Position numbers and translations under genes: made by a program. Below are positions 32,206 through 43,901 of a stretch of 64,000 nt of DNA, one piece after another. Location: positions 2,876,501 through 2,940,500 of the forward strand of contig BSYO01000013.1 in the NCBI GenBank assembly GCA_033239525.1. The letters run 5' to 3'. The stretch comes from Nepenthes gracilis. Lineage: Eukaryota > Streptophyta > Magnoliopsida > Caryophyllales > Nepenthaceae. Below the pieces are notes generated by a model, which ran no database searches, was not told the origin of the DNA, and saw nothing but the letters and a program-made list of their open reading frames with translations. Position 1 is the stretch's first letter, and every line of letters starts with the position of its first letter.

Positions 32206-33949
32206 ACTATATATGGATTTCGGAATAGGAGGATTTCTCTTATTGAACATAAGAATGTTCTTTTTAACAAAAACAGAAATACCACTTGTGATATGCATTT
32301 GTGAAAGATTTGTGCAACACCGTGTCGCATAGGGCAAGCATGCCTGATCCAATTATTAGTGGTTAAGCAACTTTAGTCACATTTGATCATTTTTAGACTC
32401 CACTATGCACAAATTTCATACATTTGGCCATACTTTTTTAAAGAAATTGGGACCCAATCAACAATTGACTAGTCAACATTAAATTGCTTGGCTAATATGG
32501 TTCATTAATTTGTATGTCCCTTGGTCTAGATGCAATGTAGAGCAGGCTGCACTAGAGTTTTAGAGAAGATGGACTAAAAAGAGCAAGAATGAGGGTCAAA
32601 ATTGAACAATTAACTTTGAACTACTGTAGCTTTGATCAGTGAGGAGTTGCCGGGCCCTTGCCTATTCCATGGAAGGCTTTGGAAAGAGTCGTAAATGGCA
32701 ACTGGTTGTGGTCAAAATCAGGAAGAAAAAAATACGGTTTTGTAGACCTGAACCACTTTTCTTTCACACTGTACGATTTTACGTGATGGATTCTAATTTT
32801 CCTAGGAATTCTGAGAATATCTATGACTGATTATAAAAATCCGAGGTATTGCTTTTCTAGAAATTCTGGGAAATTTCGGTCAGTCAGTGATGCAAACTTC
32901 TCCTCTCCCTGCAAACTATTGTCTTCTGTTTTCAGGCTCTATGAACATTAAGGATTTGGGACTAATTTTTACTTTTCACGCTATTATTATATGTCAAGAT
33001 TGTAACCTGAAATCACCATCAATATCCATAATAACGCTCAAAGTTTCATGCCTGGAGGACTATCGTTTTTTCAGTGAAAGAAACTAATAGGAGGGGGGAA
33101 AACAAGCAATCTTTAAAAGGGGAGAATCAAGAAAGCAAGGATGGAAACAATTTGATGACTTGATAAAGAAAAGGGTGTCACGAAGATTTAATGACATTAT
33201 ATGAGATAAAAAAAAACTTGCACAAAATGCAAGGTGAACTTGGTTTATGCAAAAAAGAAAATCCAACATTACATACAATTACACAAACATAGGCAGACAA
33301 TGTACACATACTAGATTATAGCATATGTAGGAAAACAACCGATAGACTTACAGAGCCTCTTAGTAACCTGTCCTCACTCCATATAAAACTGGGATCACCT
33401 TCAAATTTAGCAATTTAACTGTTCATTACTAGTCGAACAATCTTGAACTTTGATTTTCAAATTGACCAGTATAAAATGGATAAACTCGGACAGTAATACC
33501 TTTCTTTTGGAGGGCGGGGAAAAATTCAATAAGTAGTTGGTTTATATGCTTTTTGACACATTGAGATATGCATGTGAAGTATGACACTGAACAATATATT
33601 AGCAGCTGGAAAATAATCATTTACAACAACAATATCAATCCCCTGGTTCTCTGTCAAACCCTTGAGAACACATGGACGAATTAGTGTCAGGAGAAAACAA
33701 GAAATACATATTAACAAATGCATCAAAAAGCATACAACGGATGATTCAAAACAAGCATTCATATTCATTGGCTGTCCAAAAAGTAACGGTCCAGTACAGG
33801 GGCTCCGACACTAGTGCACAATAGCCAGATGTACACAGCCTTATCCTAGCAATGAAGAGGGGTTATTTCTATAATTTAAATATGTGTGGTTATAATAGCA
33901 AACTTTATCATAATGCCAATATTCACCATATTTCATAGACCATTGTGTA
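32206..33949. other. Unassigned intergenic DNA
   Basis: No recognisable gene. Short frames (32639-32830, 33084-33278, 33526-33768) match nothing I know. The right part may hold the distal 3' UTR of the TMEM230-like gene. Confidence 0.4.
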
Positions 33950-34149
33950 AATGAAATTACAAGTTATTGCTACAACATTTTCCGCTTGTAAAATTACAGA
34001 CTGCTTGTAAGTGTGGACATACACCCAACGCTTGAAGTATTCAAAAGCCAAAACTGCAATGCAACCTGGAATAAGACTTCGAATAAAAAGGCTCAGACTT
34101 GAGAGAGTTTTCTGTACATAGGGAAAAACTTAGGGGCAGTTTCTGACCT

Positions 34150-35501
34150 CTAGACGGGAGGAATGTTAGAGAAAGAAAAACCCTTGTAGCCTTTCCATGC
34201 GTAGTAGGCAATCCGCGTGTAATAGAACCCAGGTATGAACAAGATCCCTCCCAGTATTGTAAAGAATAATCCTGATCAGCACAAAACTAAGCATCTCTAT
34301 AAGATTCTAATACAAAATTAAAGTGCGGAACAGGCTTGTTTACCATATCAGGATCTTTTGTTTTTGGCTGATAATGACTGTTTTGTATCTGCTGACTTAA
34401 TTAAGGGTTTTTAGGGCGTGTTTAGTTTAACTTACATGAAAATTCTTTCCAGATGTTTTTGAGAAAAAAAATATAATCAGATTAAATGTTTACTACAAGA
34501 ATCAAATCAATTTATTGACAAGCTAAAAACAATTTTGAAAAGCATTCAATTTATAAAAACTAGATATGATGATAGGCCAAACGATCCCTTAGTCTGTTAA
34601 GGCTCCATTTGGTTGGATGGGAAACACTTTTTCAAGAAAATATCTTCTCAATTTTTTGTTGTTTGGTAAGATGTGGAGAATGAAGGATAATTTCCAGTGT
34701 AAAGTAAGTTCCAGATCATGAAGCAAATCTTTTCCATTCATTCACAAGGAAGTTGATTCATTAATAGCCCAATTAGTATTACTCACACCACCTCAATCAC
34801 CATTACCGCGCCACCACCCTACACTATTACCCTGCCGCTGCCACCAGTACCACCGTCAGCCCCATCACAACCAATATATCTTCAACTAGAAATTGTTTTC
34901 ACAAACAAACAAAGGAAAATTAGGGAGAGACTATTATTTCCTTGGAATAGAATATGTTCTCTGTCCAACCAAAAGGAGCCCAAGCATACAAAAAGGCTCT
35001 TGATTAACTCAATTAATACAAAACCGGAAATGAAAAATTGGAATTAATCGCACAACTAGCATATTAAAAATCCTTGATCCGAGCTATACAGGAACAAATC
35101 CTTCTCTAGTAAACTCCCCCGATAACAAATTTTTATACGGTAATATAGCCGAGGGACGCCGTTATTACTTCAAGTCGATTTCTCACACTAGCCACCACCA
35201 TTTATCCAAGGGGATTAACTTAACTGAAGAATTGGTTAAAAGACGCGAACTAGAAATACGAAATTCGAAACAGAAAAGAAACGAGACTTGACATAGAGAG
35301 AGGGGTACCGTGAGCTCTGTCTCCGCCAATGTGATCAGCCATCATGATGATTCCCAAAACGATGCCGATGACTCCGAAGATGAAGAGAGAGACCGCAAGG
35401 ACGATCTCCTTCATAGGAGGGCGGTTGCTGACGGAGTGAGAGTCCATCATTATGTCTTCATCGGTTATGGAGAAGGCGTGGTCGACGTACGCCATTTTCA
35501 T
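34150..35501 (-). CDS. TMEM230-like two-pass membrane protein
   Basis: Two exons on the minus strand: 35309-35501 and 34150-34271 (TAG at 34150-34152). They are joined at G|GA with GT-AG borders, giving 104 residues (102 if the second ATG, at 35495, is used; its [10 protein letters not shown] start looks more like the family). The first membrane segment is about residues 32-54, then [12 protein letters not shown]. The second is about 66-88 and contains the family signature [29 protein letters not shown]. The family (TMEM230/C20orf30, UPF0414) is conserved in eukaryotes and implicated in animals in vesicle trafficking; the plant role is not established. Length and both signatures are complete, so it is probably functional. 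Its 1.04-kb intron carries a MITE. Confidence 0.93.
34601..34980. mobile_element. MITE in the intron of the TMEM230-like gene
   Basis: 380 bp with terminal inverted repeats GGCTCCATTTGGTTGGA / TCCAACCAAAAGGAGCC (one mismatch in 17). The interior has GGAAA/TTTTCC-type subterminal motifs and a GC-rich CCACCACC-type patch (34795-34870). A non-autonomous DNA transposon, probably hAT- or Mutator-like. No certain target duplication was found. Confidence 0.8.
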
Positions 35502-36108
35502 CCCCCGGAAAGTGGTCGAACTGATCGGAGAGCTTTTGCTTGCAGATCACGGCTTCTCCTTGGTTTCTCCTCGATCTTCAGAGACTGAACAGGCCTCCCC
35601 TCCTTTTCACCTAGCCGCAGAACAGTCAGCTGGTTTGGTTTGCGCATATTGTTTTTAGATTTGAATGAAAAAAATATCAAATTTATTCATGAGTTTTTAA
35701 CAATTTTCTTTTATTATAAAAATTTCAATTTATGTATTTATATATAAAAAATTATTAACTTTATTATATTTTGTTATATATGAAACCCTTCTCCTTTGCT
35801 ATAAATTAATGAGGCCGGCCTCCTCCCTTGAATGTAGTAGTAGGCTAGGCCAGTAGGGAGCTATAATCATAGTATTTACAATACAATCCCTAATTATTAA
35901 ATTATTTATAATTTAATATTTAATATATTAAAATAATATATATAAATATTTTTATTTAATTTTTTTAAAAAATTAAAATATTTAAATATTAATATGATAA
36001 TAATAATAAATATACTAAGATCAGATGGGCTGTGGCTCCCCTTTAACCCTAGTGGTGCCTTCATTTTTTAGGTGCCTTTTATATTATAAATGTATTATCA
36101 TACAATTT
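35502..36108. other. 5' UTR/promoter of the TMEM230-like gene and AT-rich spacer
   Basis: 35502 to about 35650 is GC-moderate and probably the 5' UTR. The remainder is AT-rich up to the gypsy element, whose left target duplication AATTT is at 36104-36108. Confidence 0.5.
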
Positions 36109-37253
36109 TGATGGGTACACCAATAATGGGCTGGCCTAGAGAAAGGTCAACGTAAGTCCAAGAAGGCCAGTCAACATTTTTGACGGCCCGATGGAGAGAT
36201 CGGCCCATGAACCGGTGGCAGCGAGACAGTCAATCAGTTGGCCGTCTTGGCCTTGACGCCAACTGCTCACAGGCGGTCAACTTAATGTTGACCACTTGAT
36301 TGGCGCTAAAGGCTTTGCCACAGCGATGATGGGCCTATTCCATTCGACCCACCCACCGCCGATCGCGCTATTCTCCCTCGTTCTCCACGAGGCGCTGCTA
36401 ACACGCCGACAAATTCCAGACGCGTTGACCGTCTGCGCCCTATACATTAGGCCCAAATGACGCCTCTCTACAGTAATGGGTCTGCTCCGTTTGAGCCCAC
36501 TACTCATCAGACAGCCAACTACAGTTTTTCAAGCGTCTTCTATGATCTCAATTTACACCAGAAAGGATATTGGCAAAATTGACGCCCTTCAAATAAGGAA
36601 GGCGTTAGATCTTCCCGATTCCTTGACTGCCAAGGCAGCCCAATGGCCATGTACTGAAAAGGAAGGACATTAGTTTGGAAAGCTATTGACCTCCTCAGAA
36701 GGAAAGGATCACGCCCACCTTGGCAACTGGCATCTGCTTCAGAAGGCAAGCCAGCCAAGGTAGAGACGGGAGGGATCACGCCTTCCAAAGAAAGATGGTC
36801 ACTCTCCCAGCCATAAAATAAACCCTAGAATCCTCATTCTAGGGAGGTCTGCATTTACTCACACAAAAAACCCTAAGTGCTCTGAGAAACAGGCTCTGAC
36901 TCCCAGCAGCCAAACTCTCAAACACGATCAAACACCAAGGCAATGAACGAGTCTCTACAGCCGTTCTCTACCTTCCCACCATCCAGATACGAGAAAGACC
37001 CTGCGTCTCCCTGACATCTGAAACAAAACACTCTTCCCCTCTCCCATTGCTCTCACGCATTTTCAGTTTCTTCCTTTGATGACTGTTTTACTGATTTGAG
37101 TGTCGGAGTGTTCTCGGTGGGATTACATCCCGCCGTTAACGCTGACCTCTTGTTCGTTTTAGTGGTGTGCAGGATTTGTACTCAGTAAACGAAGCCGGTT
37201 CGATCCATCAAGAAAATCCGAATCTGTTCGAAGTCGGATCCAGGTACGTATCA
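36109..37253 (+). repeat. 5' LTR of the Tat-type element
   Basis: 1145 bp, TGATGGGTACACC...GTACGTATCA. A probable core promoter is the CATAAAATAAACC stretch at about 36813-36825, kept in the 3' LTR. Confidence 0.9.
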
Positions 37254-37272
37254 TTGGCGCCGTCTGTGGGAA
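37254..37272 (+). other. Primer-binding region
   Basis: TTGGCGCCGTCTGTGGGAA directly after the LTR. The TGGCGCCGT core complements the 3' end of plant tRNA-Asp as I recall it, and this exact stretch is characteristic of plant Tat-type elements. Confidence 0.8.
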
Positions 37273-38780
37273 GCGCTTACGAAAAGCCTACCACTAAAAT
37301 CTGCTCAAGCTCTTTGTCACCTTCTGCTTCTACAATTGTGAACACGAGGGCTCAGGCTAGCGATCCCACTAGAGACACTGCAAACCCCGACCAGGACCAT
37401 GCTGCTGACGCCCTAGTCAACGGGGCCACAGGCGAAGTTCCACCGCCTTACTTTCAACAAGCGGTGGAGCGGACATGGTCAACAATCGCTACTCCAATCA
37501 TGCGCCTGAAAGAGCAAATGATAACCAGCGGCTCCACCCGGCGAATCATTCTCCTCCTACCACCCAAAGGGGTGGCCAGAGGAAGAAGAAGCGGCCAAGA
37601 GGCCCGAAAAGACTGGAAACAATCCGGCTCCAGCGTCATCCCGCTTCCTGGCCAGAACAGGCCAATGGAGCGCTCCGAGAGTACGTCTCCGACAGAGAGC
37701 CCAGAGAGAATAAATCCTCGATACTCTCGGGCGGAAGACCACCACGCAGTCCAGGAGCGAGCCTCCAGGACTGCCAGATCCACAAGAGGCAGCAGCCGAC
37801 CGGCTGCTGAACCTACCGGGGACAAGATGGAGTTGAGAAATTTTCTCAACTGCAAGCAATCAGCAAATGCCACTCACGCCGATCCGCGAGTGGACCAAAT
37901 CTGGAACCACGTGTTCCAGAATGACGAGCGCGCCATCGACTTGGACAGATCTCCTTTCACTGCAGAAATCTTGAGCCGTCCACTGCCGTCCAAGTTTAAA
38001 ATGCCATCCCTTGACTTATACGATGAGGGCGGTGATCCGGTTGACCACTTGGATCACTTCCCGCACCCATCTAAGTCTCACAGGGCTAGAAGACTCGGCG
38101 ATGTGTCAGCCGCTTCCCGCTCACGCGCCGAAGGAGACGCGAATCGGGTTTCACCATCTCCCTTCGTGCAGCACAAGGCAATTCCGTGAACTCACGGATC
38201 TCTTCCCCGGCTCAATACGCTTGAGCCGACGGGAAGAGAAGCGGCAGTGGCATCTCTCCCACATAAAGCAGAAACCGGGAGAGAACCCACGGCGCTTCCT
38301 GGATCGCCTCGTGGTTGAGGTTAGAAGGATTCCCAGGATCACAGATGAGATGAAACTGGACAGTTTCATCTCAGCGCTTACTTTCGGTGACTTCTTCAAG
38401 CACCTGGCCTACAAAAATCCTCAAACTTTCTGCGAGGCGGAGTCCATCACCAGGGCCTACGCAGCAGCAGAAGAGGCCAACGAGGCAAAACGTCCTGAGA
38501 GGGCGGATCAGCCTCGGTCGTTCCCTGGTGAAGGGAAAAGAAAATACAGTGGCGAAGAACATTCCCGCCAGAAGCAGCGCCGGACTGGGCCCCCAGAACC
38601 CAAAGATTATGGGCCCACCAGTTTTACGCCTCTGACAGACACGCGTTCCAACGTCCTAATGCAGATCCGCGGAAAAAAGTTTTTGAAGTGGCCAAAAATG
38701 CTGAAAAAAGACTCTGGAAACCAGTCCAAGTACTGCAACTTTTATCGCTCTGCTGGCCACTCAATCCATGAGGAAAGACT
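37273..38780 (+). pseudogene. Gypsy gag (frameshifted)
   Basis: The first frame runs through a Pro/Arg/Ser-rich leader to FKMPSLDLYDEGGDPVDHL (about 37990-38060), the start of the retrotransposon gag domain. A frameshift near 38060 moves the rest to another frame (38060-38780): FRELTDLFPGSIR, HIKQKPGENPRRFLDRL, a KLDSFISALTFGDFFKHLA passage, an Ala/Glu-rich helix, and YCNFYRSAGHSIHEE, the first half of a zinc knuckle without its last Cys. The deletion junction follows at once. Gag would form the particle; this copy cannot make an intact one. Confidence 0.88.
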
Positions 38781-39376
38781 AAGCTGGTCCACACTTCAGT
38801 GGCATACCCCCAGGCCAATGGGCAGATAAAGGTCACAAACCGTACGCTACTCCACGGGTTAAAGACTAAGCTGGAGGACGTCGGGGGCTCCTATGCTGAC
38901 GAGCTTCCATCCGTCCTCTAGTCTTATTATACAACCCCGAAGGAACCAACGTGCGAGACACCCTTCAACCTCTGTTACGGGACTGAAGCAGTAATTCCTG
39001 TTAAAATTGGACTTCCAAGTCTCAGGGTGGAGTCCTTCGACCCACAGACCAACTCCCAGAAAATCAGGGAGCACTTGGACTTGCTAGAGGAAGCCCGCGA
39101 CACTGCCAGAATACGGACAGTAGCGTACCAATATCGAGTTGCCCGGTACTACAATAGAAAGGTGAAAGCCCGGCAATTCGACGTTGGGGACTTGGTCCTA
39201 TGAGGCATTGAAGCCACAGGCAAGCTGGCCGGCCGAAACAAGCTTTCTCCTAACTGAGAGGGACATTTTCTTGTCTCCGCCGTCCTGCGCAACGGAGCAT
39301 ACAAACTCTAGAACCAGGACGGAAAGTTGGTCCCGCGAACGTGGAATGCAACCCACCTGAAGCGCTACTTCCAATA
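38781..39376 (+). pseudogene. C-terminal integrase fragment (gypsy)
   Basis: Begins at SVAYPQANGQIKVTNRTLL (about 38797), the helix after the third catalytic residue region of gypsy integrases. It continues with ETPFNLCYGTEAVIPVKIGLPS and the chromodomain-less C-terminal barrel (YYNRKVKARQFDVGDLVL, near 39150-39200) to LKRYFQ and a stop at 39375. In-frame stops lie near 38923, 39201 and 39259. The catalytic DDE core is absent. Confidence 0.88.
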
Positions 39377-40549
39377 AGAGGCCCAGGAACGTATTAGCCC
39401 GTCTATGTGCATTCATTCGCATAATTGTGTAAATTGAGTAAAATAAGATGTTTACTTAGCATATAGGATCCTAGGTCTTACATATATGAACTGTGTTTGC
39501 CTTGCAGGTTTACCCGACCTAGACTGCCTCTAAGTCGGGAGGGTCTTCACCCTCTTGTTAAACCCTAGTCATCTAGGTAGCCCAAAAAGTGGTCTGAAAC
39601 CCTGGTCATCCAGGTAGTCCATAAGTGGTCTTAAACCCTAGTCATCTAGGTGGCCCATGAGCGGTCTGAAACCCTGGTCATCCAGGTGGCCTATGAGCGG
39701 TCTAAAACCTTGGTCATCCAAGTGGCCCATGAGCGGTCTAAAACCTTGGTCATCCAAGTGGCCCATAAGCGGTCTTAAACCCTGGTCATCCAGGTGGCCC
39801 ATGAGCGGTCTGAAACCTTGGTCATCCAAGTGGCCCATAGCGGTCTAAAAACCTTAGGGGGCAAGTATGGCACACGCGACGACCTCCTTTCGGGAGCAGC
39901 CGCCGTCGGTCGACAACGGTCGAAGGGAGAAACACTTCTTCTCCAACATTGGCAGCCCAAGTCTTCACTTGCATGGCGCCACCAGGCTGGTTATTACAAC
40001 CGCCTGCCTGGCTTAAGGATCTTACTCCTTAGGCAGCCAGCCAACCAGGTTGGCTACCTCACGCACTAACCTTCTCGACGAAATGATAGTGTGATTAAGC
40101 AATAACGAGAAGCGTTCCTTCTCTAACGCTGGCTGTCCAAGTTGTCACTTGGGCAACGCCACCAGGTTGGCTAACACAGCCACCTGCCCAGGCTTAAGGA
40201 CTCAACCCTTTGAGCATCCAAATAACGTTAACCGGCCAACCAGGTTGGCCGCTTGACGCCACAACACAAACATACACAAAAAGCAATAAAGGACGGAGGA
40301 CACCAAACTGAAAAGGATCTCTATTTTATTGCTCACAAAGTATGATACAATTTACATACGGTCCAAAAAGCAAAAGAGGTACAAAAGGCTACAGGGGCGG
40401 TGGACCACCCTGGCTGTCTCGGGGCTCTCCCTCCATATCTTCCTTGCATTGCGCTACGCGGTTTCTTTGGTTTATAAACTCCACTGGGAAGTCAGGAATG
40501 ATCAACTGCGCAACGCGACGTCCAATGTTGAGCCCCTCCAACAGCCGAA
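39377..40549 (+). repeat. 3' non-coding region with 36-bp tandem array and duplicated segment
   Basis: 39553-39860 holds about eight units of 36 bp with the core GGTCTGAAACC then CCTGGTCATCCAGG. That core is an inverted repeat (CCTGG/CCAGG or CTTGG/CCAAG) in every unit, with compensating changes in both arms. Frames through it read MSGLKPWSS repeats and are not genes. A second imperfect duplication follows: 39915-40060 resembles 40105-40250 (CACCAGG(C/T)TGG, CTTAAGGA). Confidence 0.85.
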
Positions 40550-42200
40550 CGTGTAGTGCACCCCCGACCTCATGAGGGGTCATCCGAGAGGCCAACTCGT
40601 TCTCTGGGCGGCGGCCCGATCTGCGAGACGTTTGTTGCTCGCTTTCAGTCGATCGTCCTCTTCCTTCAAGCGAGCAACCTCCGCCTTAAGCTCAGTGTTC
40701 TCTGCCTTCAGTTCAGCATTCTCTGTCTCCATGCCCGCCATAACGGCCTCAAGAGCAGCTGTCTGCTCACGGAGCTCCCCTCCTAAGGCGGCCAGTTTAG
40801 CCTCTAGCCAGGCTATCTCAGCCTCCCGGTCTGCAATGATGCATTCGCGCTGCTCCATTTCCCGGGAGACAGCAGAGGCCAACCTTCTTGGCTGCACAGG
40901 TTCAAAGCAAAATGTGAATTTGCAAACACAAGGAAGAAAGAAATACTAGGGAGCCGTTGAGGAAGACATACCTCATAAGTCTTCCTATAATGCCTCACCG
41001 GCCTGGACTCCAGGCCTGGTCCAGCTAGCGGTGGAGTAGGAGATGACGAGCCAGGAGCACCCTCTCGCGCCGAACATGCCGCTACCTCATCCAAAAGACG
41101 ATCCAAAAACTCATCATCATCAACGGCAGCAGCGGGCTCCTCTCTTGCAGCCTCTGGAGCAGCTGTAACGGGTTTCGTCCTCCTGGCTGGTATTGGAACG
41201 GTTGCTGGCGAATCGGCTCTCGCCGACGGCTCCACGATATAAATACGTGAACCCTCAGACACATCGCGAGCTGCTCCGCGGTAGACTCCATCCAGGATGC
41301 ACCTAGAACCACCGCAGGCTGGGTCAGGATAACTCCTCCGGTATCCGCCGGCCTGTCCTCAACGGATTTTTTTGCTCCAGAAGTGCTACCGAGTCCGCCA
41401 CAGATCCCGACAGCCACAAGGTCAATTTGCGATGAAGACGATGAGGGCGTAGCAGTCGCCCTCTCAGCAACTTCCTCCGAGGACCTTGGGTGGATTATCA
41501 ACTTCTTTGAGACCTCAGGTCTTATCATTTTGATCGGAGGGTGCGTCTTTTGAACCGGTGATGGCGGTCCCCATTTAGCCTTCTTGGTCTCCTCCCGGGA
41601 AACCAAGAAATTCCTCTTAAACTCGTCGGGATTTAGCCGTATGGCCTTGGTCAGCCAGGCATAGGCGGAGTTCTCCGCCTCAGACAGCGTACCAAGGTGC
41701 ACCTCTAGAACCTTACCCCAATTCCTCGCAAGGGACCACTTCTTCCCAACTTTCACAAAGAAAAACCGATTTTTTCAGTTCTTCAAAAAATCGTAGATGG
41801 CCTTATTTATTTTTATTCCCACACGGGGGCTGAATGAAATCCACTCCACCCCCTGGGTCACCTTAAAAATAACCTTAAGGCCGGACATCCTAAACTTTTG
41901 GCCAAGCTTCCGGAAAAAAATGCATAGAGTGTAAATGTACCTCACCGCATTGGCATGGAGCTGGGCGATGGGTACTTGAAGAGCTGCCATGATCGACTCA
42001 AACTCCTCCGGCAGTGGCAGGCGGAGGCCGCTCCTCAGATGAGCCTCATAAACAGTAATGTAGCCCTTTGGTGGAGAAAAGGCTTTGTCGTCTTCGTCCG
42101 GAACCCTCCAGGCCGTCTCTTTTGGGATGTTAAACTCGACGCACAAAGCCTTGATATCATTCTCTCTCAGATTGGATGAGAAATCCGCCACGGAAGACAT
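40550..42200 (-). pseudogene. Antisense accessory ORF: PF04195-like domain plus coiled coil
   Basis: On the minus strand from ATG at 42200 (MSSVADFSSNLRENDIKALC). The N-terminal domain has [20 protein letters not shown] and IAQLHANAVRYIYTLCIFF, the plant 'gypsy type transposon' domain. One in-frame stop lies near 41774, after which the same frame continues (41082-41756: VLEVHLGTLSEAENSAYAW). A frameshift leads to an acidic linker (40813-41262) and then a strong heptad coiled coil, about 40590-40870 (ELKAENTELKAEVARLKEED). It is transcribed opposite to the host element. Its role is unknown; a structural or regulatory part is a guess. The paralogue at 7794 shares domain order and position beside the 3' LTR. 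Confidence 0.8.
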
Positions 42201-42759
42201 GATCAGGAAGAGCTTTAGGGTTTCTTTGGAAGACTTAGTTGAGAAACAAGAACGGAGAAGACAACGGTTTGAAGGCGTAATGGATTTCAAAATATGGAAG
42301 GAAAACTTAAGCGCCAAGCACTCAAAGGACACCGTCCCGGTCCTAGCCACATGTCGCCTTCTAACTTGACCCTACAAATGGCCAGATCTCTGGAGCATTG
42401 TGGCCGGGATCTCCACCCAACCAAAGGAGGACACGTGTCGTTTTACGCCTTACAATCCGGTCAGGCGTTCGGAAAATTATTTCTAGAATTGGCGAAAGGC
42501 GGTCGACAATTACGTGCTCGGGAATCAACGAGGACGGCCAACAGTGCAGTACTCGGGATTGACCAAAGGCGGTCAACAATTTTGGTACTCTAATCAATTG
42601 ACCAAAGGCCAGTCAACAATTACTGGTACTCGAAATCGGCCGAAACAACAACAATTCGGTCGAAGCTCTCCTTCACGCTTTTTATAAATTTTTACGAGAT
42701 TCTCAAAGTAAGGAAAGATATCCCATCATGAACATACCGGAGGCGCTGAATCGACCACC

Positions 42760-42773
42760 AAAGATGGGGCTAG
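42760..42773 (+). other. Polypurine tract of the Tat-type element
   Basis: AAAGATGGGGCTAG directly before the 3' LTR start TGATGGG. It shares its GGGGCTA core with the tract at 7394-7407. Confidence 0.75.
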
Positions 42774-43896
42774 TGATGGGTACACCAATAATGGGCTGGC
42801 CCAGAGAAAGGTCAACGAAAGCCCAAGAAGACCAATCAACATTTTGACAGCCGATGAGAGACGAGGCCCAGAATTGAAAAGCTCGAGACAAACAACGCGA
42901 GTTAACGCCTCTTGGCGCTAACTTGCTCCTGGTACTGTCGACTTAATGTTGACGACGGCTGACGGCCTTAGAGGTTTTCTTCTGATGATGGGCCTATTCC
43001 ATTCGGCCCACACCCGTGATTGATCACGGCTATTCTCCCTTCCGTTCTCCACGAAAGCGGACAACACGCCGATCAAACAACTCGGGCGTTGGTATGCCCC
43101 ATATTGGTCCCAAATGACGCCTCTCAAAGATAATGGTCCTCCGTTTGGGCCTACCTCTCATCGCACAATCAATTCTGATTTTGGCATCTTCTACGATCTC
43201 AATTTACACCAGAAAGAATATTGACAAGATTGACACCCCTCAAATAAGGAAGGCGCCAGATCTTTCCGATTCCTTGACTGCCAAGGCAGCCCAACGACCT
43301 TGTACTGAAAAGTAAGGACATTAGTTTGGAAAGTTGTTGGCCTCTTTAGAAGGAAAGGATCACGCCCACCTTGGCAACTGACGTCTACTTCAGAAGGCAA
43401 GCTAGCCAAGGTAGAGACGGGAGGGATCACGTCTTCCAAAGAAGGATGGTCACTCTCCCAACCATAAAATAAACCCTAGAATCCTCATTCTAGGGAGGTC
43501 TGCATTCACTCACACAAAAAACCCTAAGTGCTCTAAGAAATAAACTCTGACTCCCGGCAGCCAAACTCTCAGACACGATCAAACACCAAGGCAACGAACT
43601 AGTCTCTACAGCCGTTCTCTGCCTTCCCACCATCCAGATACGAGAAAGACCATGTGTCTCTATGACATTTGGAACAAAACACTCTCTTCCCCTCTCCCAT
43701 TGCTCTCACGCATTTTCAGTTTCTTCCTTTGAAGATTGTTTTACTGACTTGAGCGTCGGAAATGTTACAGGTGGGATTACATCCCGCCGTTAACGCCTCT
43801 TGTTCGTTTTAGTGGTGTCAGAATTTAAATCTTTCGATGAAGCTTGTTCTGCCATCCGATAGATCCGAATCACCCGAATCGGATCTAAGACGATCA
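42774..43896 (+). repeat. 3' LTR of the Tat-type element
   Basis: 1123 bp, colinear with 36109-37253 but with many substitutions and small indels (for example the shorter ending AAGACGATCA). The insertion is therefore not recent. Confidence 0.9.
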
Positions 43897-43901
43897 AATT
43901 T

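Larger units (their letters stand above)
36109..43896 (+). mobile_element. Tat-type Ty3/gypsy element, internally deleted, AATTT duplication
   Basis: 7788 bp between AATTT at 36104-36108 and 43897-43901. LTRs are 36109-37253 and 42774-43896 (TGATGGG...ATCA). The PBS/TTGGCGCCGTCTGTGGGAA region is at 37254-37272 and the polypurine tract at 42760-42773. Coding content is gag, then directly the C-terminal part of integrase; protease, RT, RNase H and most of integrase are deleted at about 38781. Downstream come a 36-bp tandem array, a duplicated segment and a long antisense accessory ORF. The layout (antisense ORF between pol and 3' LTR) is that of the plant Tat lineage (RIRE2/Grande/Retand group). 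It needs another element's polymerase to move. Confidence 0.92.

Noticed and set aside
35310..35658. Plus-strand ORFs
   Set aside because: Shadows of TMEM230-like exon 1 and its 5' UTR.
39638..39848. Repeated-peptide ORFs on both strands (MSGLKPWSS / MGHLDDQG repeats)
   Set aside because: They are by-products of the 36-bp tandem array in the retrotransposon 3' region.
39553..39860. Possible CRISPR array
   Set aside because: Units are directly adjacent with no unique spacers, there are no cas genes, and the context is a plant retrotransposon.
41955..42593. Plus-strand ORFs opposite the accessory ORF
   Set aside because: The minus-strand frame carries the conserved domain; the plus-strand frames have no recognisable motif.
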